From Bifidobacterium scaligerum (GTDB taxonomy: Bacteria > Actinomycetota > Actinomycetes > Actinomycetales > Bifidobacteriaceae), in NCBI RefSeq assembly GCF_002802865.1, contig NZ_PGLQ01000004.1, positions 146,150 to 202,130 of the forward strand: a DNA stretch of 55,981 nucleotides, in the 5' to 3' direction. Position 1 is the stretch's first letter, and every line of letters begins with the position of its first letter. The notes under the pieces are model-generated. The model had not been told where the DNA came from. It worked only from the letters and a program-made list of their open reading frames with translations, and ran no database searches. The position numbers and the translations under genes were made by a program. This document shows, piece after piece, positions 1-7,491 of the stretch.

Positions 1-19
1 CGGCCGCTCCCCTCACCTA

Positions 20-42
20 CGGACAGTCCACCGGACTGTCCG
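20..42. terminator. Hairpin downstream of the LtaS-like gene
   Basis: Perfect 10-bp arms (CGGACAGTCC and GGACTGTCCG) enclose a 3-nt loop, starting 26 nt past the stop codon of the minus-strand LtaS-like gene. There is no clear T-tract on the minus strand, so it may be a 3' stabilising hairpin or a factor-dependent end rather than a classical terminator. Confidence 0.5.
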
Positions 43-68
43 CTTCACGGCTCGGCAGGTTGTTTGCT

Positions 69-2144
69 TTACGGCAGTGTCATGAAATCGGTGGTTTTGA
101 GGTAGTTTTTGCCGGTGGTGATGTCGTATTGAATGAGCTTGTAGTCGGCCAGCAGCTGCTTGGTCTCCTCATCGAAGTCGGTCTCGCTCATCGGATTGCC
201 CTCGGCATCCAGATAGATGGACTGTCCTTCGGGGATACGGTCCCAACCTTGGATCTTGTTGACCACCGGTGGTTCCATCGCGGAAATTTTCGTATGCATC
301 TCGGTCAGGAAGGCCAAATATGGCGAAACCTTGGCATTCATATGTTCGGCGGCTTGCGCCACAAAGAAATTCGGCGAGGAATAGTCGGCATTCTCGATTG
401 AAGTGCCCTGAGACTTGGAGGCTTTGTTCGACCAGATGAAGTAGTCGGTCAGGTGCAGGGCCAACGAGTTGTTCTCATCCTGGCTGGCCGAAGAGTAGAT
501 GCCCGGCAGATGATCGCCGTAGAATACTACCGTAACCGGCTTATCCAGCTGATCAAGTTCATCAAGGAATTCCTGCGTGGCCTGATCGGTGAGTTCCACA
601 CCCTTCTGATAGGTCTCGATCGACTCCTTCTCATCCTCCTCCAGCGGAGTGCCGGTGGTGGATTGAGCAGTGTAATCGTTATGTTCATACCATTCGTGGT
701 ACGGCATGTGATTCTGCATCGTTATGATCTGAATGAACTTGCTGGCAGAACCGTCCTTGATGCCTTCAAGCGCGGAATCATAGGTGGACTTATCGGAGAC
801 GTAAGGCGACTCGTCGATCTTATCCTGATACTTGATTATATCGGGGCCGGTGAGCGTATAGAAATGCGAGAAGCCGAACTTCTTATAGTTCGTGGCACGT
901 GAGTACATACTGGACTCGTACGGATGATAGCCCAATGAGTTGGCTGGCGCACCCCATAGCTGGTTCACGGTGGGGGTCCAATGTTCGGACGGCACGAGCT
1001 GCTGATATGGACTGGTCAATGAAGAGTCGAAATTGGCCATTGACAAACCGGTCAACCCCATATATTCGAGGTTGGCGGTGCCACCGCCGTATCCGGAAGA
1101 AAGCATAAGACCGGAGGTGGTGCTCTCCTTGATCTTGCGGATATTGGGCATCGAATCCTTGTTGACCTTGAGTCCGGGGACGCGGGAAGGATCGGAGAAC
1201 GACTCCGACAACACGTACACCACGGTCGAGTCATTGAGATCGTTGGCTCTGGTGGCGTTAATCTTTTCAGCCGCCTTCTTATAGCGCGCAGCCACCTCTT
1301 TCATAGTTTCTTCGGAATAATCCGCCGGCTTGTCCATGACTTTCGGATTGAGCTGACGCGTGAACGACACGAGAGGGCCATTACGCTGGGCATCGTACAC
1401 CGAATCCCACACGGAAGGCTTGTCTCCCATGACGGAGGAGAGCTTGTTGGCCCATGAATCGGTGACGCCTACCTGTAAGCAGTACAACGAGAAGCCGAGT
1501 ACCGGCAGCAATATCAGAATCAGTCGCGTGGATATGTTCAATCCGACGTTCGCCGTACGAATCATACGGCCTTTACGTCCATCAAAATAACGCAATACCA
1601 GCACCAACGCCAGAACAACAGCAAATGCACCTAGCGCAACAAGAATGGCCACATGGGCACCAGCGGGAATGAAGGTGAGCATATTGCCAGTATTCGAGCC
1701 GAGGAATCCGAGATCCGCAGGCAGAATGGCCTCGTAACGAATTTCTATCTTGAAGTGTTCGATAGTGGCCACGAAAATTCCGGCACCCATGATGATCGCA
1801 CTGGCAGTCCAGAACCGGTTGCACAGCATCAATACCGCCAGATACAGCAATCCGATCAACAGGACGTTAAGCAAGATCACACAATTGCCGTTAGTCCATA
1901 GTTTGGTGATGAAGTCGAAACCGGTACCTCCCGGATTAGAGAGCTGCACACGATCGGCACTGGCGGAAACACCTACCTCCAGCGTAAGCACGGTGATGAT
2001 GTCGAATACGACAAACAGCACGCCATATAGCCAGCCCGGGAAAGGCTTATGCGGGTGCTTCGGAGTGACCTCATCCGCTTCGGCACGGTTTATCCAGAGC
2101 CGCCAATGGGACTTCGATGTGGTTTTGCTGATATTTTCGCTCAT
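69..2144 (-). CDS. LtaS-like membrane phosphoglycerol transferase (sulfatase family)
   Basis: 691 aa. The N-terminal ~220 residues hold about five hydrophobic segments. The C-terminal half is an extracellular alkaline-phosphatase/sulfatase-type domain. Metal and catalytic residues of the LtaS family can be placed: E314 in LSESF, the likely nucleophile T356 in GGGTANLEYM, H479 in QNHMPY, and D544-H545 in FYGDHLPG. Family members move glycerol-phosphate from phosphatidylglycerol onto glycolipid or a surface polymer outside the membrane. The true substrate here (lipoteichoic acid, a lipoglycan or another glycan) cannot be read from sequence. The gene is monocistronic, downstream of the metal-binding lipoprotein gene and separated from it by a hairpin at 2278-2307. 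Start ATG at 2144. Confidence 0.9.
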   Translation of the reverse strand: MSENISKTTSKSHWRLWINRAEADEVTPKHPHKPFPGWLYGVLFVVFDIITVLTLEVGVSASADRVQLSNPGGTGFDFITKLWTNGNCVILLNVLLIGLLYLAVLMLCNRFWTASAIIMGAGIFVATIEHFKIEIRYEAILPADLGFLGSNTGNMLTFIPAGAHVAILVALGAFAVVLALVLVLRYFDGRKGRMIRTANVGLNISTRLILILLPVLGFSLYCLQVGVTDSWANKLSSVMGDKPSVWDSVYDAQRNGPLVSFTRQLNPKVMDKPADYSEETMKEVAARYKKAAEKINATRANDLNDSTVVYVLSESFSDPSRVPGLKVNKDSMPNIRKIKESTTSGLMLSSGYGGGTANLEYMGLTGLSMANFDSSLTSPYQQLVPSEHWTPTVNQLWGAPANSLGYHPYESSMYSRATNYKKFGFSHFYTLTGPDIIKYQDKIDESPYVSDKSTYDSALEGIKDGSASKFIQIITMQNHMPYHEWYEHNDYTAQSTTGTPLEEDEKESIETYQKGVELTDQATQEFLDELDQLDKPVTVVFYGDHLPGIYSSASQDENNSLALHLTDYFIWSNKASKSQGTSIENADYSSPNFFVAQAAEHMNAKVSPYLAFLTEMHTKISAMEPPVVNKIQGWDRIPEGQSIYLDAEGNPMSETDFDEETKQLLADYKLIQYDITTGKNYLKTTDFMTLP

Positions 2145-2277
2145 TCGCCTACAGTCTCTACCATGTGTAATTGTTCATTCCCATGGCATATTGTTGCCAT
2201 GCAACCTTGGAAAATCCATATTCCCAAGATAGTCCTTACCGTTTCCTAACGTTTGCCCACTATTCACCCTAACGCAA

Positions 2278-2307
2278 AGGGTGCCTCGGATCACCCCGAA
2301 GCACCCT
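2278..2307 (-). terminator. Probable terminator of the metal-binding lipoprotein gene
   Basis: Arms AGGGTGCCTCGG and CCGAAGCACCCT pair with one mismatch across a short loop, between the lipoprotein stop (2418) and the LtaS-like start (2144). Read on the minus strand the stem is followed by TTTGCGTT, a short T run. It also lies in the 5' region of the LtaS-like gene. Confidence 0.6.
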
Positions 2308-2417
2308 GAAATGTCCCTAATAGCGTGCCATTCTTTCACAACGATCGGCGCTAACCGGACAATAGTCTGCCAGCAGGCCCTTCCTACACGCCAATCGACC
2401 GGCGATCGATCAGCGAC

Positions 2418-3311
2418 CTACTTGGCGGCAGCGGCGAAACCATCCACCAGCGCGCCCATCCAATCAAGCAGATTGCTGTACTCGGATGGCATCTGTTCGG
2501 TCAAATCCACAATCGGCACACCGGCATCCTTGGCGGCGCTGGTGATCTGATCGGTCGCGGCACTGGCCTCCTGGGAGTTGAAAATCAACATTGTGATACC
2601 GTCCTGCTTCAGCTCATCCTGGAAATCCTTGATATCGGACGGCGTAGGTTCACTTTCATTGGCCACGGCCTGAGCGTACCCCTGCGGAGTGGAGTCGTCC
2701 ATGGTGAGATCGTCGGCCAAATACCAAGCCACGGACTCGGTAGCGGCGTACTTCAGGCCTTTCACCGTACCGGCGACTTCCTGAATCTTCGCCTCCAGCT
2801 GATCCTCCTTGCTGTGCCACGCCTTGTTAAGTTCGGCGTATTCGTCACTGTGATCCGGATCGGCTTTCTGATAGGCGGCGGTAATTGCATCCGCAGCGGC
2901 GACACGGACCTTGGAGGAGAACCAGACATGCGGATTGGACCCGTCCTCAATGCCGGCCGATTCGGCGGCGTTCACCAGATTCGCATTAGTCGATTGCGCG
3001 GCCTTGACCGCCCACGAATCGTAATCGGCACCGTTCACGATGGAGACCTTAGCCGACGTGAATTTCGCGATGTCTCGACTGGTCGGCTCATAATCATGCG
3101 CCTCCACATTCGTTTTGCTCATGATATTGGTGACGGCAACATACTCGCCACCGAGATCCTGCGCCACAGACCCCCATTGATTAATCGACGCCACGACTTC
3201 GAGCTTGCCGTCATTGGCACCGTTACTTGCACCGTTCGAACCACAGCCAGCCAGACCGGCCACCAATACCGCGGATGCCATGATCGCTGTGATTTTCTTC
3301 CATGCAGTCAT
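2418..3311 (-). CDS. Zn/Mn-type ABC transporter substrate-binding lipoprotein (cluster A-I, ZnuA/PsaA fold)
   Basis: 297 aa. The signal peptide ends in lipobox LAGC, placing the lipidated Cys at residue 23. Likely metal ligands are H72 (EAHDYEPT), H128 (NPHVWFS), E192 (ATESVAWYL) and D269 (VDLTE). The His-His-Glu-Asp set is that described for PsaA-type proteins; ZnuA proteins usually have a third His and a His-rich loop, both absent here. Zn and Mn are both possible. No ATPase or membrane partner lies beside it, so the rest of the transporter must be encoded elsewhere. A Zur/Fur-like box at 3373-3387 sits over its probable promoter, which favours zinc limitation as the inducing signal. Confidence 0.88.
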   Translation of the reverse strand: MTAWKKITAIMASAVLVAGLAGCGSNGASNGANDGKLEVVASINQWGSVAQDLGGEYVAVTNIMSKTNVEAHDYEPTSRDIAKFTSAKVSIVNGADYDSWAVKAAQSTNANLVNAAESAGIEDGSNPHVWFSSKVRVAAADAITAAYQKADPDHSDEYAELNKAWHSKEDQLEAKIQEVAGTVKGLKYAATESVAWYLADDLTMDDSTPQGYAQAVANESEPTPSDIKDFQDELKQDGITMLIFNSQEASAATDQITSAAKDAGVPIVDLTEQMPSEYSNLLDWMGALVDGFAAAAK

Positions 3312-3372
3312 ACCGTTGTTCCTCTTCTACCTCACGATTGATTCGGTTGACGCATTGCAGTGTAACACATAT

Positions 3373-3387
3373 TGAGAACCATTTTCA
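3373..3387 (-). promoter_or_regulatory. Zur/Fur-type box in the promoter of the metal-binding lipoprotein gene
   Basis: On the minus strand the site reads TGAAAATGGTTCTCA, an imperfect palindrome with TGARAA half sites like actinobacterial Zur boxes. Just downstream is a possible -10 TACACT, with TGAAAA about 17 nt upstream of it. The box would lie in the spacer, a usual place for repression. The Fur-family gene next door is the obvious candidate repressor. Assignment is by eye. Confidence 0.55.
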
Positions 3388-3430
3388 TTTTCATATCGTC
3401 GGCGTGTCACCCACCACTCACACAACGCAA

Positions 3431-3465
3431 AAAGCCGGGCTCCGCATCAAACGGAGCCCGGCTTT
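3431..3465. terminator. Strong intrinsic terminator after the purE-purK-fur operon
   Basis: Perfect 14-bp GC-rich arms (AAAGCCGGGCTCCG and CGGAGCCCGGCTTT) enclose a 7-nt loop. On the minus strand the stem ends in TTTTTGCG, giving a T5 tract. It separates the purE-purK-fur transcript from the lipoprotein gene. Confidence 0.9.
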
Positions 3466-3502
3466 CATCAGTGCCAACTCATAGCGTCAGTCTCGGTCGT
3501 CC

Positions 3503-3895
3503 TCAGTGTTGACGACAGTCAGGGCACAGGCCGAAAACCTCCAGCGTATGTGATTCCACGGTAAAACCGTGACCCTCGGCCACCTTTCGCAACCATGCTT
3601 CGCTGGGCGGATCGATTTCCACAGTTTTGCCGCACTTCTTGCACACCAGATGATGATGGTGCCCGTCGTCGCCGCACAGACGGAACAATTGCTGACCATC
3701 GAGACGAATCGTATCGGCCGCTCCGGCATCGGACAGCGCATTAAGCTGCCGATACACCGTAGCCAGACCGATTTTCAACCCCTCATCCTCCAACCGACGA
3801 TGCAGATCCTGCGCGGAGATAAACTCCTCGCAACCGGCGAGCGCCGCACGGATGGCGTCTTTCTGTTTGGTCTGACGTTCTATATGTTCAGCCAA
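3503..3895 (-). CDS. Fur-family metalloregulator (probable Zur)
   Basis: 130 aa, normal Fur length. An N-terminal winged helix (TVYRQLNALSDAG, residues ~47-59) is followed by a metal-binding region: H79-H82 (GHHHHLVC), C85-x2-C88, and C124-x2-C127 near the C terminus. The two CxxC pairs form the structural zinc site of the family. It starts 6 nt after purK at a TTG (3895), with AGGAGG inside the end of purK as ribosome-binding site, so translation is coupled to the purine genes. Zur is inferred from the neighbouring Zn/Mn lipoprotein and its operator; Fur or PerR cannot be excluded from sequence. Confidence 0.88.
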   Translation of the reverse strand: MAEHIERQTKQKDAIRAALAGCEEFISAQDLHRRLEDEGLKIGLATVYRQLNALSDAGAADTIRLDGQQLFRLCGDDGHHHHLVCKKCGKTVEIDPPSEAWLRKVAEGHGFTVESHTLEVFGLCPDCRQH

Positions 3896-3901
3896 AACGG
3901 G

Positions 3902-5140
3902 TCACGCCTCCTGGCCAGCCAGGCCTTCACCGGTTGCGGAAGTCGTGGGTTCAACGAACGGGCGTGCATACGGCTTCAAATCATCCCAGCAGCCGGTCGC
4001 TTCCAGCTCGGCCACGGTACGTGCGGTGTCGTCCGTAAGCACGGTGATATGCCCCATCTTGCGATCATGCCGCACTTGGGCCTTGCCGTAGTCATGCACA
4101 TTCCATTCGGGATGATCGGCAATCAGCGCACGAGTGGGAGCCACATGCTGTCCGAGCACATTGACCATCACGGCGGGGCTGAGCAGTCGCGGTTGGATCA
4201 GCGGCCAGCCGGCTATACCACGAATATGCGCATCGAACTGATCGATCGAGCAGGCTTCGATGGTGTAATGACCGGAATTGTGCGGACGAGGCGCGAGCTC
4301 ATTGACGATGACACGGCCATCCTTCGTAACGAACAGCTCGATGGCGAGCGTGCCAGCCAGCTCAAAGCCCTTAGCCAGCGCCAACGCCATCTCATGCGCG
4401 GTTCGAGCGACGTCATCGCTGACTTCGGCCGGGGCGATGGTCATATGCAGAATGTTGTTGCGGTGATCGTTGCGCACAATCGGGAAGGTCACATAGTCCT
4501 TGCCGTTGCCGGAGACCAGAATGGAGGCTTCGAACGCGAAATCCACAAATCCTTCGAGGATCGAGGGAGGGAAACCGCCGCCGCGGTCGGAGCGGGCGCG
4601 AATCTTCTCCAGATCGGCATCGTTCTTCAGTACACGCTGACCGTGGCCATCGTAACCGCCCGAACGCGTCTTGAGCACGCACGGGTAATGGATTTCATCG
4701 ATGGCCGATTCCAGCTGATCAAAGTCATTGACTTCACGCCAGGGCGCGGTTTCGATGCCGTGCTGGTTGATGAAGGTCTTCTCGTTGATGCGATCCTGCG
4801 TCACGCGCAGCAAGTCAGTGCCCTGCGGCGCAGCGACCAGATGACGCACCTCATCGATGGACTCGGCATCCACATTCTCGAACTCGTAGGTGAGCACATC
4901 GGATTTCTCCGCCAGATCATGAATGGCGGTTTTGTCGTCATACTCGCCAACAATCTGGAAATCCGCCACCTGAGCAGTCGGACAGTCCGGCGTCGGGTCA
5001 AGAACCCCGATGCGGAACCCCATGTATCGGGCGGACAGGGCCATCATACGGCCAAGCTGGCCGCCACCGATGATGCCGATCGTAGAGCCCGGCTGCAGCA
5101 TCTGCACCGCGCCATGAGTTTCCTCAAACAAGCTGGGCAT
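3902..5140 (-). CDS. purK: N5-carboxyaminoimidazole ribonucleotide synthase PurK
   Basis: 412 aa ATP-grasp enzyme of de novo purine synthesis. It converts AIR, ATP and bicarbonate to N5-CAIR, the substrate of PurE. The N-terminal nucleotide-binding motif [13 protein letters not shown] (residues ~20-32) is diagnostic, followed by the ATP-grasp core ([14 protein letters not shown]) and the C-terminal PurK signature ([18 protein letters not shown]). The start at 5140 overlaps purE by 17 nt and has AAGGTGG about 10 nt upstream. An internal ATG at codon 14 would also leave a normal PurK. Confidence 0.97.
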   Translation of the reverse strand: MPSLFEETHGAVQMLQPGSTIGIIGGGQLGRMMALSARYMGFRIGVLDPTPDCPTAQVADFQIVGEYDDKTAIHDLAEKSDVLTYEFENVDAESIDEVRHLVAAPQGTDLLRVTQDRINEKTFINQHGIETAPWREVNDFDQLESAIDEIHYPCVLKTRSGGYDGHGQRVLKNDADLEKIRARSDRGGGFPPSILEGFVDFAFEASILVSGNGKDYVTFPIVRNDHRNNILHMTIAPAEVSDDVARTAHEMALALAKGFELAGTLAIELFVTKDGRVIVNELAPRPHNSGHYTIEACSIDQFDAHIRGIAGWPLIQPRLLSPAVMVNVLGQHVAPTRALIADHPEWNVHDYGKAQVRHDRKMGHITVLTDDTARTVAELEATGCWDDLKPYARPFVEPTTSATGEGLAGQEA

Positions 5141-5624
5141 TAGACTCGGCCACCTTTTCCTTCAGTTCGTTGCGGTAATCCTCCAACTTGGAGGCCAGAT
5201 CCTCATCGAATGCGGACAGCATCTGCACCGCCAGCAGACCGGCGTTCGTAGCTCCAGAGTTACCCACGGCAGTGGTGGCCACGGGGATACCGCCGGGCAT
5301 CTGCACGATGGACAGCAGGGAATCCCAGCCGGAGAGGGCGTGGGAGCGCACCGGCACACCGATCACCGGCAGCGTGGTCTGAGCGGCAATCATGCCCGGC
5401 AGATGAGCAGCACCACCTGCACCGGCGATGATGACCTTGAGGCCGTTCTTGCGGGCGTTGTGTGCGAAGTCCGCCATAAGTTCCGGAGTGCGGTGGGCAG
5501 AGATGACCTGCTTATGGTAGGCCACGCCGAACTGGTCGAGGATATCGCAGGCGCGCTTCATGGTCTCCCAGTCGCTGGAGGATCCCATCACGACGGCGAC
5601 TTCAGGCTTGGATTCGTTTGCCAT
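5124..5624 (-). CDS. purE: N5-carboxyaminoimidazole ribonucleotide mutase PurE
   Basis: Class I PurE of about 166 aa that rearranges N5-CAIR to CAIR in purine synthesis. Visible signatures are [11 protein letters not shown] near the N terminus, SAHRTP, and [13 protein letters not shown] (substrate-binding loop). Start choice: ATG at 5624 has AGGGAG about 9 nt upstream. ATG at 5630 is only about 3 nt from it and would add two residues. First gene of a purE-purK-fur unit with overlapping or near-overlapping ends. Confidence 0.97.
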   Translation of the reverse strand: MANESKPEVAVVMGSSSDWETMKRACDILDQFGVAYHKQVISAHRTPELMADFAHNARKNGLKVIIAGAGGAAHLPGMIAAQTTLPVIGVPVRSHALSGWDSLLSIVQMPGGIPVATTAVGNSGATNAGLLAVQMLSAFDEDLASKLEDYRNELKEKVAESNAQLV

Positions 5625-5639
5625 TATCATTTACTCCCT

Positions 5640-6082
5640 AGTTATTGAGAATGATGGTTTCACTGTACTCCTTCGTTACGAACTTGCACGAGCACGGTTC
5701 GTTCCAGCCCCGGAGAGTATGGCGAGTATATGAGGGTGCACACAGCACCGCACGCAGCATCTCCTACAAAGTGTCGCGCTGGACCTCTCTTTACGGGGGG
5801 GCGTCACATGGGGTAGCTCTTACGGAGCATCACGCGAGTTACCATGCACGGCATCGCCAGCCCCAGCCCAAAGTCAGAAAAGTTAGATCCGAACCGACAT
5901 GTTCCAGCGCAACAAATTCTCGGGTTATTCCTTAATCTCGCGAAAAAGTCACACTGCCTTCCTGTCAGCGAGACAAATTCTCGACGATGTCCCTCTTGGC
6001 GAGAATATGCCGCACTTAGCGATGGGAGTAGGTGCGGCGAAATCACGAAAAGGCCTCTGTCGCGACTCAATCGCAACCGCAA
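5640..6082. repeat. Gene-free region with two degenerate copies of the interspersed palindrome
   Basis: No convincing gene lies between purE and the MDR oxidoreductase. Bases 5936-5984 have CTCG...TTCTCG ends, ACTG and TCAG half sites and a 7-nt centre, matching the palindrome family at 23763, 23827, 32204, 32267 and 36231. Bases 5999-6050 form a second degenerate copy with arms GCCGCAC (6009-6015) and GTGCGGC (6032-6038). The part from 5640 to 5930, which must hold the purE promoter, shows no motif I can name. Confidence 0.6.
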
Positions 6083-7075
6083 TCACAGCTCAATTGCCAC
6101 CTTGCCGAATACATCGCCACTGTTCAGCTTAGCGAACGCCGCGGGTGCTGCGTCAAGCCCAGTAAAAACGCTGTCAATAGCCGGATGAATATCGGCATGT
6201 TCCACGAATCGCAGCAAACGGGCAAAATCTTCGCGCGAGCCCATCGTATTGCCCTGTACACGGATATCTTGGAAGAAGATGCGCGTCAGTTCGGCACCGG
6301 GCTGGTCTCCCGTAGTGGCACCACAGATTGCAATCGTGCCGCCAGGGCGCACGGATTTGACCGAATGACTCCATGTCGCCGCCCCGACGGACTCAATGAC
6401 CGCGTCCACCTTGCGAGGCAACCGCGCTCCAGCTTCGAATGCGGCATCAGCTCCCAACTCCATCGCCTTGGCACGCTTCTCCTCCGAGCGCGAAGTAACG
6501 AACACCTCAAGTCCCGACGCGTGGGCAAGCTGAATGGCTGCAGTGGAAACACCACCGCCAGCCCCCTGGACTAACACGGTGTCGCCAGGCTTGACTCCGG
6601 CCGCGTTGAATAGCAGCGAATAGGCGGTCAGCCAGCTAGTTCCAAGCGCAGCCGCCTCAACAACACTGAGATTCGAAGGCTTGGCAAACACGTTGGCAGA
6701 AGGCACCGATGTCTTACTCGCCATGGTGCCCGGATATTTTTCGGAAAGAATCGACCGCCGCTCCCCCGGTGCCACGCCGTTGCCGTCTGTTCCGATAAAC
6801 GTATACAGCACCACTTCGCTTCCCGCTTTGAGCCCGTGCCTGCCGGGAATGTCTTCATCAAGAATGCCAACAGCATCAGTGCCGAGAATCATTGGCGTTT
6901 GTTCGGCAGCGAGTCCCACACCTCGCAAAGACCACAAATCATGATGATTCACGCTCACGGCGCGCACCGAAATCGTGGACCAATAGGGTCGAGACACCGG
7001 TTCGGGCTGGTCTCCGACCGCGAGCGCAGCCAGTGGATCGTCATTATTGATAGTGGATGCGTATACGGCCTTCAT
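6083..7075 (-). CDS. Zinc-free MDR-family NAD(P)H:quinone/alcohol oxidoreductase
   Basis: 330 aa, medium-chain dehydrogenase/reductase fold. The N-terminal GroES-like domain is followed by a Rossmann domain with VLVQGAGGGVSTAAIQLA (residues ~168-185). The Cys cluster of the structural zinc is absent, so it belongs with the quinone-oxidoreductase/enoyl-reductase branch. Substrate unknown. It is transcribed away from the DXS-like gene; the shared 416-bp region carries four copies of an 18-bp site in mirrored pairs, so the two genes may be co-regulated. Confidence 0.85.
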   Translation of the reverse strand: MKAVYASTINNDDPLAALAVGDQPEPVSRPYWSTISVRAVSVNHHDLWSLRGVGLAAEQTPMILGTDAVGILDEDIPGRHGLKAGSEVVLYTFIGTDGNGVAPGERRSILSEKYPGTMASKTSVPSANVFAKPSNLSVVEAAALGTSWLTAYSLLFNAAGVKPGDTVLVQGAGGGVSTAAIQLAHASGLEVFVTSRSEEKRAKAMELGADAAFEAGARLPRKVDAVIESVGAATWSHSVKSVRPGGTIAICGATTGDQPGAELTRIFFQDIRVQGNTMGSREDFARLLRFVEHADIHPAIDSVFTGLDAAPAAFAKLNSGDVFGKVAIEL

Positions 7076-7166
7076 TGGCTTCGCTCCTTTATATATGCGT
7101 GATATGGCAACAGCTAGCTCTCATTCTTCCATACCGCAACGGTTTGTGTGGAAGCACTCGCGCGAT

Positions 7167-7369
7167 ATCTGCGTTGCAAGGGGTAGATTGGCGGAGTTCG
7201 GAACATCTATCTGCTTTACAAGGGGTACCTCACCCGTCTATGCGCATCTATAAACGGCATCAGATCTACGCCATTCCGCCATTTTGGAACACGGTCTACT
7301 CAGCAAGCAACCCCTTGTAAAGCAGATAGACCTTTCCCGACCATGAAATCAACCCCTTGTAACGCAGAT
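7167..7369. promoter_or_regulatory. Four-copy operator-like array between the divergent MDR and DXS-like genes
   Basis: An 18-bp site, consensus ATCTGCNTTRCAAGGGGT, occurs forward at 7167-7184 and 7209-7226 and reversed at 7310-7327 and 7352-7369. Both pairs have exactly 42 bp start to start, about four helical turns, and they face each other across about 83 bp. The array fills much of the 7076-7491 gap, where no gene is seen. The geometry suggests cooperative binding by a regulator that controls both divergent promoters. The regulator is not identified. Confidence 0.7.
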
Positions 7370-7491
7370 AGCCGCTCATTTGATGAATATACGGAGATGT
7401 TGGGGGTATTGCCGCGTCGCTGAATCGTTCGACTGCACATGGCACTAGCATGTCGAATTCGGAAGTTTTATGAGAGGGGAGCCACACAAGT

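Noticed and set aside
3569..5143. 524-codon open frame on the plus strand across fur and purK
   Set aside because: It is antisense to two clearly functional genes (purK, fur) and shows no family motif; long antisense frames are common in GC-rich coding DNA.
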